Assembly (NCBI GenBank): GCA_947396885.1
Contig: OX377204.1
Coordinates: forward strand, 37,681,686 to 37,745,685
Reading direction: 5' to 3'
DNA: 64,000 bases
Origin: Heligmosomoides polygyrus polygyrus
Taxonomy: Eukaryota > Nematoda > Chromadorea > Rhabditida > Heligmosomidae
In this document: piece after piece, positions 34,256 to 45,400 of the stretch
How positions within the stretch are numbered: position 1 is the first letter of the stretch
How the letters are laid out: the number at the start of each line of letters is the position of its first letter
Notes under the pieces: generated by a model
Told to the model about the DNA's origin: nothing
The model's input: only the letters and a program-made list of their open reading frames with translations
The model's database searches: none
Translations under genes and position numbers: made by a program

Positions 34256-34460
34256 TTTGTAGGTCAATTTCTGAGCACGATAAGGCCGTTCCAGGCGTCA
34301 CTTTTGCCTTATCAGCCCTCACTGAAGTGACACCGTATTTGCCACTACCCAAGGTCATTAAGCAAAAACGAACACGGTTCTCTGATCCTCGTCCCTACGT
34401 GCCCTACGAGACCATGTAGGTCTCCTTCTCTGGACCAAGCTCACTGACCCTCATGTGAGT
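34256..34460 (+). repeat. About 200-bp dispersed repeat, copy 1
   Basis: GGCCGTTCCAGGCGTCACTT, then GCCTTATCAGCCC-CACTGAAGTGA and later TGTAGGTC and AAGCTCACTGACC match the segment at 43382-43560 in the same orientation (GCAGTTCCAGGCGTCAGTTC, CTTTATCGACCC, TTGAAGTGAAA, ATAGGTCAC, AAGTTCATTGACC). A much weaker relative may exist at about 3800-3860. Confidence 0.55.
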
Positions 34461-34469
34461 GGAGAAGGG

Positions 34470-37400
34470 TGAAAAAATATTTCGAATCCGGGAATGTTCA
34501 TAATGGGTAACTTTTTTGTTCGATCTCTAAATTTGTAAAAAAATTAAGCGCTGAAAAAGCTAAAGGTTCACTTTTAACGACAAGGATTTCTGGCTCCTAG
34601 CTCTGCACATTTTCCTCAATTCTCTTTGATTTTCTGATGGAGTGGTGTCTGATTGTAGCATTGCAAAGGTTTCGGACATTTTCAAACCCCGGTGTGAACG
34701 AATTTTCCGAAACCTGATGGTGAGCTAAAAAGAAGAGAAATGGTAAGAATAAAGTAGGTACCACTCTTAGTCAAGGGCTTAACATCAAACCACTCGAATT
34801 CTGACAGGATTATGATTGCTTATTTGTTTGATTTATTATTTATTTAGACCACCATTTGGAGTTCGCCACAGATCAACTAAACATAACAGAAACGTAGAAA
34901 AGGTAGAAAATTCAGTAAAAACAGCAATAAAGTTAATAATAATAAGAATAATAATGAGATTGGACTCAATGCGATGAAAAGCAGCCGTGCTCTAAAAAAG
35001 ACGACTGGTAGATTTTTCTAGTTCCAATTGTTGTCCTACGCGGACGTTTAATAGTTGAAAGAAACGGCTGCTGCTCGTAACACTTGGCAGTGGTATCCTC
35101 ATTCCGTTTCTGGTGTCACAGGTCGTTTCAGGAGGTTCGGAAATCGTAAACGCCGACCACCTTCGTGGGGCCAGCAGATAGGACAACAGCTAAAACGTTA
35201 GGTAAAGTAGCGTGTGCTGTCTTTCAGGGGACAGAGACTGATATTCTCTACAAAAATTCCTCTGCAGATGAGCACCTGGGGCTCTCATCAAACATTGAGA
35301 TTGAGGTTTCTTTTAATGATGAGTTTTTATCTCCAGTTCAAATGGTGACGACGTTGAACAGGACGGAGAAAATTGCAAAGGCTCTTTCTGTAGTAAAAGC
35401 TCAGTACAGCTTAAAGTATAGCGAACAGTGGACGTTGGTTGAAAAAGATATGCCTAGCAGACAGGATCCGGCATGCGATTCGAATTGCGACGGAAACTGG
35501 AAAATGAATGAGTTCTAGGTGCTGGGGATCCCGTCCACGATGTCATAACTTTCCTTCGCGCGGGGAACTTTCTGCCTCGCCTTGGTGGAATCTTTGTTTG
35601 GCTTCACGCGAAGACCGCCCTGCATTCTCCACGGCCTCAAGCGTGTTTGACGAGCGCTCAGCGAGGCTCAATTGGTCGTGAAGCTAACGGTGCTCAAGGT
35701 TTCTCTCTTTCTGCCGCTAGTTCCACGGAAGAAATTTGACAAAACCGTTCCTACGCATGAAAGAGAGAAAGGAAAGGCGTGTAGTAGACCACAGAAGAGT
35801 GCACTGGCATCAAGGAGCAAGAGCAACAAGCCCAGTTTTCAATATCTATACGACTATGTCCCAGTAAGATCAATTTTTGACGCAGCCAACATTTTGCGAG
35901 TGACTCTGCACCCCAACTACCGTGCGGTATTTGGAGGGATGTATTTTCGCAACACTGTTTTCGGTGGAACTTTAGGGGGAGGGGCCCACCCTGAGTAGAA
36001 CCGAACATAGATCATTTATTGAGCCAAAAGTGAGACGAAATCAGAAGAGTATAAAAGATTATAGAAAAAGTGTGCCTTTTGAAGCTTGATTCCCATGAAT
36101 TGCAAGATCCTTTTTTCAAAGGGATTTAGTGTTTCGTTCACAAAAACGTGTTCTATGTATATTTCATCAAAATGTCGTCTACCCGGTTTTAAACAAATAT
36201 GTAGCTATTCGAAAATGTCCTTTCTGTTTAAGAGAGTTGGCTTGTAGTAGAATGTCTTTGGCAAAGTACTGTGAAATGATACAGGAAGTTCATTCCAAAT
36301 TTGAAGAACACGACCTGAAAAATTCTTGACTCTTTTGAGAGCGATTTTTGTACTCGGCGAAGGCCAGATTTCATTCACAAATACAAATATTTATTCTGTC
36401 AAGACGAACACAACATTAAATTATTAAAAGTTTAAGCACAGTTTTTTAAAAGTTGTTTGTAGGAAAAATCTCCTAAATTTTTTTAGAACCGACTTAAGTT
36501 TTTCTACTTTCCAAGAGACCGCGACTTATTAGCTTGAAGTAGGTGTTTTATATTTATTTTTGGCAACCCGTTTATTCTTCACTGAAAAAAATTAGTAATT
36601 CACCCGATACAGCGTACTAGAAAGTTTGGTTTTGTATCTCATTAACTTTGTTTTTCGGAGGTTGCGGACCAACCGCACACTCTTTTATGGTCTAAGAGTC
36701 ATTGTTGGAGTGTTTGGCTAGGAAACGAATTATGCCCAATTGTCCCACACTGTCACAGATGCCTTGAGAAGTGCTCTCATCATCGAATAGTGATCAATTC
36801 AACGTGGGAAAGCGCTTGTCGTAATAGATGTTCGCTATCGATGACTCGGCTCGTCCCCGAGATCAGCGAAGGAGAGGTGTCCGAGGACATAGGCGGAGAT
36901 CACGCGGCACCAGTCGGGGACGGTGGGGGTAGAATACCATACTGCCCCAGAAGCAGCTGAAGAAAACGTTTCGTTGTGAGAATGAAAACGGATGTAGGAG
37001 TGGAGTGTAAGGTGTGGCGCCGAGTTTCGTCTAACGCATGAGTTTTAGTCACTTCCCCGCCGTTACGGCAGGGCCTCTGAATGCGACACTCCAGTTTATC
37101 CTCGATAAGTCGAAAAAAGAAGAAATCTAATATTTTAAGAGTTCGGATTTGCAGCCTGACTGATAGATCGCGTTGGTTAAAAAATTGAGGTATTTGGGGT
37201 GTGGAGAGGCAAAGACTGCGTAGAACACTGCATAGCTCATAAGAGGTTACGCAAGTGAATACTGTGCGAGGACAGCCGAAAGAACTTGACCAGGGCTTCT
37301 CTGAATGAAAGCGGCGACGACGCACGTTCTGAGCGTGAATGAACCCCACCGACTGTATCCTGCTCTACAGTAATGGCGAGGGCTGAGCCCCGGAGAAATG

Positions 37401-37595
37401 GAAGATGTGTAATTCTAGATGTCTGTTTTCGGCCTCTTAAAACCATTCGGGCACGTATAGGAGATGCCGACTGGCGCCTGCACCCATAGCAGGTCCCTAA
37501 TACGGATATCCTGACCATGGCAACAAAGTTTCCATTCCTGCGGGGTTAGCGAATCGGTCCCAGACTGTCTGGGAAGGATAAGGCGCTAACTTATT
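34470..37595. other. No supportable gene
   Basis: AT-rich simple sequence at about 34820-34960 (ATAATAATAAGAATAATAAT). Open frames at 35165-35518 and 35672-35998 (plus) have no recognisable family and are left uncalled. Confidence 0.45.
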
Positions 37596-37599
37596 CATC

Positions 37600-37715
37600 G
37601 GCTGACCCCTGCAAGTCATTGGATGGCCGAATACGCATTAAATCGCCTCCACGACATCCTGTGGAAGTAAGATGCGTGGCGCATCCCAAAAGGGATTAGT
37701 AACGCCATCCTTTAA
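37600..37715 (+). repeat. About 110-bp dispersed repeat, copy 2
   Basis: CTGCAAGTCATTGGATGGCC, ACGCATTAAATCGCCTCC, AAGATGCGTGGCGCATCCC and AAAAGGGATTAGTAACGCC align with the copies at 9545, 55960 and 56374. Confidence 0.55.
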
Positions 37716-37719
37716 TCTT

Positions 37720-39728
37720 TATCCTTTACACTATTCACCACACTTTCAATACCTTAAGGGTGAATCGCTGTTACACATTACGTTGAGCTCGTTTCTCACT
37801 GTGCCCAATCACTTCATCTGCAGTTATGAAAGGAGAATTAGTGGTGAGCACATTCGAGGAAGGCTATGAGCTACAACAAGAGCGGCTGCGTTAGCATAAC
37901 GCTCAGATGATTAAGAAAGCATTCGTTTGCGCTTCTGATATTCCTTGAATCCCTTCATTGTGTCTAGAGTGTTGTGCCCTTGGTCAACGCACATCGTTTT
38001 AGGCAACGCGCTAAGGAAAGGAAAAACTGGAAAATCGGAAGTGAGCAGAGCGACAGCGGAATTGCTGGAATTAGCCCTCACTTGGATCCGCTGCTAGTAT
38101 GGGAGTCCGACAACAGAGAGTATGGAAGTGCATGTGAACAGGCAGGGACCATACATACCATCCTAACAAGCGGCACTTTGAGAAAGGGCCTATATCGTTT
38201 GAAAGGCACATGAATGCTATTAGCTGAATGCGTAGAACAGCCACCGCGGGCAAAGAAGACGGAAGGTAGTGGTGGTTGAAGTTGATGTCGATCGCCTGTA
38301 GACTTCAGATGTTGCAACTGCAAGAACGGTTGGCCTAGCGGTGGAGGCATTGTGACGGACTTACAGGTGGATGGTGAAAGCCTTGGGTCTCCTCAAGGAA
38401 CTTTCTGCATCCTTTCAATGCTAACCTGGCAAAATGTTTTTGTGTTTGTGATGAGTTGAAGTCTTCTACAATGATGGAACAGGTCGCTTCATTGTTGCGG
38501 GTGGTTTATCCGTTTTCCACGTTTTCAAAGTCCTCTGGTATCCGGAAATGATAATATGAGGATTTTGAGTAGTTCTGAAAAATTTGTAGATATGCTGGAA
38601 GTAGAAATATTGATAAATTTCAACTGCAGCTGCGTGGATCACATCATATGTCAGAGAGTAAGTGTCGAACAGCCGATGTTGTCTGGAACGATTTCTCTTC
38701 ACCAGTCCCCCATGGTCTTCGTTTGAGTAAACATTGCATCTATGTCTATGTTATGGCTCCCGTACACTTTCAGATCGCTATGGGTGACTCCTACCTCTGT
38801 AAAATAGGCTTCAAATAGATCCCAAGAGTTTTAAAGATAAGAAGTCAGTAGCCCTAACGGTTAAATACAGTTTCAAACGTCTTTTTTCCACTAAAGATTT
38901 CAATCAGAAGAAGGGATGTTTCCGCACGATTTCTCCTGAGAGATGTGCCTCACCCAGGGGTGTTTAGGGGCAAACATGGAGCTCCGTTCTTGCAAAAAAT
39001 TTACGAGCATCAATTTCAGCGCGCGATGGATACGACCCCCTTGTCACTGTTTTATTTCTTATCTGTCTTGATTTTTTAAATTCCTTATGTGAATTTTGTA
39101 GTCCTACAGGTAGTTGCTTCCAGGAGTGGCATTGACAAAGCGGAGAATCGCGCAGCTTCGTTTACTGAGAAAGAAATGTTATAACCCGAGAATTGAATCA
39201 TTCGAAAATCTGAAGGCTGATTGTGCTACAGTAAAAAATAAAGATTTTCTGGTAGCAGTCTTCATATCAATCACTAATGATCTAGCTTGTCATGTGCACG
39301 ATTCATTTTCCCACTAGAAGGAGCGATCTTCACCTGAAAATGAACTCTATAAAATTTGGAATGTTAACTGTTAGCAATGAACTGCGTTGCCTAGGAAGAT
39401 TTTTTGAAGCGCTCTTCGATCCGATCACGGAGTCGCGACCGAAGGAAACTCGTGGAAATAATCTTCTCCTATGTGAACGAAACAACGCCAGAGAACGAAA
39501 TTGCACCTAACGAAAATAAGAGCCCTGAGTATGAATAAAAACATGCTTCTCCGTCGCGATCTTTGGTACGTTTAGGGGGATGAGGCTTTATCAAAGATCT
39601 CGTTTTTCACGAAAATAAAACCTGGACTTTCGACCTGAAGAAAGTCACCTTTACCAAGAAAATCATCAAATGTTTCTTCAATAAAGTGAAAAATATCATT
39701 TTCTGAAACCATACTCTGTATGATCTTC

Positions 39729-39759
<31 letters not shown>

Positions 39760-40305
39760 TGATCAAGGGTCTCGATTTGCCTCATTTGCTGAAAAAATGG
39801 TTCCAAAAAGTCGAACCTCCTTAAACACATAGAAGATCGGTACAGAAAGACTTTTGGAGCATATTGTGCCACACTATATTTTTTCTGAATAATACTCGAG
39901 GCTTGTTAGGCTACAGGCTGCAACTTCATTTTTTGAAGTTATTGTCTTCAGAGGGGAGAAAATTTCATCTTGCATCTTCCACATACGATCGACGAAATCA
40001 GAAGTTGCCGGTACTTAAACTCTTCTAACTTGGAGAGTTTTTGGGCTCTCTAAAAACTAACAACGTACTAAAAACTAGAAAAATGCAAATTTAAGGATCT
40101 GAAAAATTTGGCAGTGAAGCCTCCTATGTAGGTTTAATTTTTGAGACACTTTTTTGGGCAAATCATGCAAGTTAGGAATGCGTAGCCGCGTAGACCCAAA
40201 GACTATCATTTAATTCACCGCCGGGGAGACCTACACCATCAGCTTACTGCGCACTTAAAGCGCCGTACTTTACGTGCAGCCAAAACAGGCGAAGTACTAG
40301 CGAGA
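37720..40305. other. No supportable gene; one microsatellite
   Basis: Only short open frames without recognised domains. A (CTT)n run lies at 39725-39759. Confidence 0.45.
39725..39759. repeat. (CTT)n microsatellite
   Basis: About 11 CTT units. On the minus strand it reads (AAG)n, the same trinucleotide as the tails of LINE A and B, but no LINE sequence adjoins it. Confidence 0.9.
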
Positions 40306-40312
40306 GATTGTA

Positions 40313-41290
40313 TCAGGTTGGCCGGAAAGTCCAGCCGGTTTTGACCGGTCCAGTTCAGACGACCACAACTTTCTTAATATCCAACGGATTCAGTCGAAAT
40401 AAATTCCATGGAATCAGCGCACTTTTTCCAATTCTATGGCCAATTCTATCAGCGAAAATGCTGGGTGGTCTAAATACGACAAATTCTAGGAAGGCTGTTT
40501 TTTCTGTGTTCCTGATTTGCGAAGGTTCTACCAGCGAGAAAGTTCAGAAACTTCTTAAAAACCTTGTAGTCGATCGCAACAAGGTCTGATGAGTATGACG
40601 GGTGAGGCAGAACTTAAACTCCTAGTTCATTTCAATTTCGCAGGACCAGCGCCGGCTGCAGCTCACGCAGTTTTCGGTACATCTCGACGACTTCGTCCCA
40701 GTAAGACTCAGCTGTGATGGTTCGGATGGGTTCGAGAAATTGTAGTGAATCACGCCAGCCGCCGACCACCACACTGTTACCATCGCCTTTTTTTGGTGGA
40801 ATTTTTGCTTTGGGAACTGGCTGGGGGTTCGTCGACATCAGCCCAGTGTCCTGATCGTCTTCGGTTATTGTGAAGAGCCCAACTTTAATCACGTGTGACG
40901 ACTCGATCCAAAAACGAGTCGTTCTGATTACCGAGAACCAACGAATAGCAAATCTCGAAACCTGGAAATTTTTGCCGCTCACTCAGACCGTGGGCTCTCA
41001 CTTTTCGAGCCTTTTCACCTTTCCGAGGCGTCTCAAACCATCTGTAACAGCAGTTTTACCGACTCCTGGAATTCCGCAATCTCACGGACTGTTTGCGATG
41101 GATTAGCTTCCACAAAGTTGTTCAAATCGTCTTCCTGATTGCTGTAGGTCTGCGGCTTCGAGGTGCATCTTCAAAGGTGAAATTTCCAAACGACATTTAT
41201 CGAACCACCGTTGCACAGTCCTCCCTATAACACTATTCTAGTCACACACGCAGTGAATTGCAGGGCTGTTTCGATGGCGAATTGACCCAG
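40313..41290 (-). mobile_element. Decayed mariner element, minus strand
   Basis: A mariner-like end TCAGGTTGGCCGGAAAGTCC starts at 40313 just after a TA dinucleotide. The coding remnant fills the rest on the minus strand. The other terminal repeat, expected near 41300-41450, was not found, so the element is truncated at its 5' end. Confidence 0.75.
40330..41290 (-). pseudogene. Mariner transposase pseudogene
   Basis: On the minus strand, in shifting frames: GRTVQRWFDKC, NFTFEDAPRSRRPTAI, NPSQTVREIA, VGKTAVTDGLRRLGKVKRLE, SHVIKVGLFTITEDDQDTGL (shifted from the usual VTCDEKW), PKAKIPPKKGDG, SLQFLEPIRTITAESYWDEV, VEMYRKLRELQPALVLRN, then SYSSDLVAIDYKVFKKFLNF, LAGRTFANQE and WKKCADSMEF. These follow the mariner order, including the HYSFL-PG-TI-AE-Y motif and the third catalytic Asp in the YSSDL---DY block. 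The QHDNARPH segment is lost. Multiple frameshifts and stops make it dead. Confidence 0.85.
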
Positions 41291-42260
41291 TTTGAAATTG
41301 AAATAAAGTATCGTTCCGAATTGCTTTTTCGGCAAGCAATCTTCGAGAAGAAACAGATGTTAAGCGTAGGCGAAGCACGTAACATTCCTTCAAAGAGAAC
41401 GAGGAATTCCGTATTAGACGTTATATAAAAATGTGAAGTAAGTTGAATGTTGATTCAGTAATTACGAACAAAAAGCGGTTGCACAAAAACCGCCGCTTCA
41501 GTCACCATGAAGCATGAATCATGAAGCAGTAATTTCGTGGTTTCGTTTTATTGTATGAACGACGCGAAAACCGCAATTTTGAGCAAAAACTTCGCGAAAA
41601 GATCCAGTCCTCTCTTACACGACATCACTATACGCACTATGACACACTTTTGCATTGTAAAGCGCAGATTGTCTTTTCGACTTTCCTTGGAGTTGAGATT
41701 GCCTACGCCTTGAGTCGATGGATAAGATGAAGAAAAGGATAGGCCCCATACTCATCATGGCATCCTTCTGTGAGTCAAATTGTGCTGGAAGCAGATGCGC
41801 TTCTCTTGCATTAAGACGAAGAAATAAACGTTTATTTAAAGTCAGCATTTTACAGAAGCACTTCTTGGGTGTCATAACATGTAATTGGCCTGGCTGGTCA
41901 ACGAGAATCAATTTCTAGTTGCTTGGCCCAATATGTATAACTCAAATACGCTCGAAAATGTTCTAAACACAGAGCAACGAATGGAAACAGAAACCCATCA
42001 TGGTAAAGGTTCGGATAGCTCCGCAATACATCTTAGCGCACCTCACCATCAGACATATTATATTTCTGCGAGCAGCGAGCCTAGGAAGTCCAGGGAGTGT
42101 GAGATAAAATGGTGAGTATTGGCCTGAACAAATCTAAAGGAGAAAGGTGCCCATCTGTCAACGTGAACTGCCATTGTCAGAAACGGTGCTGAAGCGCAAA
42201 GAAAAACATACGCAGACATAGCTAGCACGTACTGCAGCTCCGGTAGTTTGCACAAGGCGA

Positions 42261-42422
42261 TTAGCTCAGGTAGAATAGTACGATCACTGGAATGGTGACG
42301 AGGGAAAGGAAGAAGCTCATGAAGATCAGGTCGAGCCGCTCCGATATTCGTACGTAGCCGTTCATCTCACGGCGTCGCCTGATGGCTGTCGGATCGTCCA
42401 CGTCGAAGTCGTCGATTTCACC
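42261..42422 (-). CDS. Receptor last exon: end of intracellular loop, TM4 and stop
   Basis: Preceded by the acceptor GTGTTAAG. Translation reads GEIDDFDVDDPTAIRRRREM, then NGYVRISERLDLIFMSFFLS and LVTIPVIVLFYLS, with TAA at 42263-42261. The 54 codons (stop included) include a typical hydrophobic TM4 ending three residues before the stop, so the extracellular tail is very short. It lies 8.1 kb from the previous exon. Confidence 0.9.
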   Translation of the reverse strand, partial: GEIDDFDVDDPTAIRRRREMNGYVRISERLDLIFMSFFLSLVTIPVIVLFYLS

Positions 42423-45400
42423 CTTAACACCTCATGCAGTTAGGGACGTCATCACTCTATGGAGCAGCTAAAGATTTGAAATAATTATTGTCATCCTTCA
42501 TGCTAAAGGAGACCTACACCTGTCATACACCGACTGTGCGGTAAAAGTGATGGAAAAACGACGAAGTGAACGATAAACTGCTATCGTGGCTTAACCAACT
42601 CCGGTTGTTTCTTGAGAACAGCATGGCTTCCTACCTGGGGCCGGATTCACCAACGACTTACAGCAATTTAACAGAGAAAATGCAGCCAAAACCCCTGATA
42701 GCGCAGCTTATCAAGCGAAATGGTGAAGCACTTCGCCGCGCTGTCAGGGATTTCGGCTGTAAAATTGCTGTAAGTCGTTGATGAATACGGCCTTTGGGGT
42801 TTATAACCAAGCCGTGTGACATGGATTACTATCTCTCACATGCGGTCAATGTAGTCGCTTCCTTCGCAAAATATACCTGAAACCCTAAACGGCCATGTAT
42901 TCAGGAGAAGTCTAGAGAAACTTAACCATACTCATGGTCAACTGTTAGGCCCCTGTTATACTCCCGCAGGAGCATCCGCGGAAGGGCGGGAATCGCGTCG
43001 GGACCCCGCGCCGGGCCACTCGTCGCGGCCCGCCACGCCCGCCTCCGCCGTGCACCATTGGTCCGCGGACGTTCCGCGGATGCTCCCGCGGGAGTATAAC
43101 AGATGCCTTACAATGACGACCGTGAAATCACTAGCAATATGGTTGGTTTTGGATGAAGAAGACAGATTGGTACTGTTATACTTTCTCTCCAAAAGTCGAA
43201 GAGGGGTCGAAAAAAAATCAAACATAAATATAGTTAATTAATTAATTAAAATAAGAAGATAAATAATAAATAATAATAAATAAAAAATAATATTTTTTCC
43301 TCGATCTTTGGAGTTCTGAAGTTATCTATTTCGTAGGCAAAGAAAAGTCGCCTCTTGCAGGTTAGATTCTAACCACAGCATGGCAGTTCCAGGCGTCAGT
43401 TCTGCTTTATCGACCCGTATTGAAGTGAAATGGTTTTTTGCAAATTTTGACCTACCCAGATGTCCGCAGGAAATTTGGAAACCACTGCGGTGCTTCTCAG
43501 ACAACGCTCTACAACCCTATATAGGTCACTTTTAAAATTGCCACGGGAAGTTCATTGACCTCCCTTGTTAGGTATTAGCTGGTGAGTGTTCGTCCAGTTT
43601 CACCACGACTCTTTTCCAGGTGAATCTCTGAAATGTGATGCTGATTCCACGTCGAAGTCGAGCATTGCAAGATCAGTAGGCGCGATCATTTCCGGAATTC
43701 CACTTGTGCTTCACTTTTTATGTCGTGCTGGTTCAGTTTAATTGCTGAGTACAATGCAGAGTAAACATAGGCAAAGTATTTTATTCCCAATGTTTTCAGT
43801 AGTTTTTCTAAATCTTCTATTACTCTATTGACTTTCCTATTCCCTCCCTGCATTATACAATTTCTCGTTATATGTTTGCACTGCTCTTTGAGGTTCTAGC
43901 GCACCTAGAGTCTTCTTCTTCTTCAGCGTCTGTCCCGCTTTGTAGCGGGGTCCGCTATTTCGGTGCCATGATGCCACCTTTCACGATCAAGCACCAGCAA
44001 CCTTCAAGTCCATATGCACCGTATCAGACCAGCGCTGCTTTGTGCGCCCTCTATGCCGTTTCCCTACTAACTCGAAGTTAAGGCCTATCTTGCGGACGCT
44101 GTCTTCCATTCCACGCAGAACGTGGCCGCACATCGTAAGCGAGCTTCGCACATCTTGTCGGCTGTCGGCGCGACACCGAACTTCTGCTGACTGGCATCGT
44201 TTCGGATGCGGTCCATGCGCGTGACTCCAGCCGTCCAGCGCAGCATCTTCGTCTCCATGACGCTGAGGAGCGTCTCAGTTTCCTTGGTCGCAGGCCAACA
44301 CTCAGCGCCATACATTGCTAGTGGCTGCATGACGGCCGGCCCTACAAATCTTCGATTTCAATCGCTCTGATATCTTCCTATCGCAGAGCACACCAGTCAA
44401 CGAGCGCCACTTTGACCAAGCTGCACTCACGCGTGAATTCACTTCAACCATCAGTTTGCCGTCAGATGCTATTGCTGCTCCCAGGTACTTAAAGACCGAA
44501 GTGCGTGGAAGCTCAGTGTCGGTAACCTTGATGGAGCTGGACTCATTAACGTCCGTCGTTAGATACTCGGTCGCCTTCACGTTCAATCTAAGTCCAAACC
44601 GCTCCAATCGATCACACCAAGCTTGCACCTCTCGCTCGAGTTCATCTTTATCTTCGCTAGCGAGCATTACGTCATCAGCATAAAGCAGTGTCCAGAGGAC
44701 TGGCTTCCGAAGATCTCGTGTAATGGCGTCCATCACGACAACAAAAAGGAGTGGGGAAAGCGCAGAACCCTGGTGTACTCAGACAGAGATGGGAAACTAC
44801 ATCAAGGTTCCAGCTGCAGCTTGAACTCGACTCTTTGGACAAGAGTAGAGGATTCGCACCCACTCTATGAGCTCTTCAGAAACTCCATGTCGTCGCAGGG
44901 CGTACCATATCACTTCACGCGGTACGTGGTCAAAGGCCTTCTCCAAGTCGAGAAAGGCGATATGCACTGGCTTCCGTTTCTCGCGATGCTTCTCTATCAG
45001 GAGGCGGACGGCATGTATGGCATCAACGGTGCCACAGCCAGCCACGAAGCCGCACTGATTGCTGGAAAGCTGGACGATGTCACGAATTCGTTCATCGACA
45101 ATTCGCTCAAAGATCTTCATACTGTGCGAAGGCTAGCAAATCGGACGGTAACTGGAGCAGTCTGCCGGACCGCCCCTCTTCTTCCAAATCGGAATCGTCG
45201 TACTTTAGCGCCAACACTCAAGTACTTTTTTTCCGCTACAACCAAAGGCAAAGCGAGCAATTAATGCACTTCGCCAACCACTCAGCAAGGTACCAGTTCT
45301 TGGACTTCCATAAATCAGCTGTCACGTCGTCGGGCTCACTCGCCTTGCCTGGCCTTATCTTCTTCAAAGCTCCTTCAGCCTTCCCTAGTCTTCTAGCGTT

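Noticed and set aside
35165..35998. Two plus-strand frames of about 110 codons
   Set aside because: No recognisable family, no splice consensus framing them, and no shared frame.
39725..39759. Tail of a third LINE
   Set aside because: The trinucleotide matches the LINE tails but no LINE C-terminal sequence adjoins it; treated as a microsatellite.
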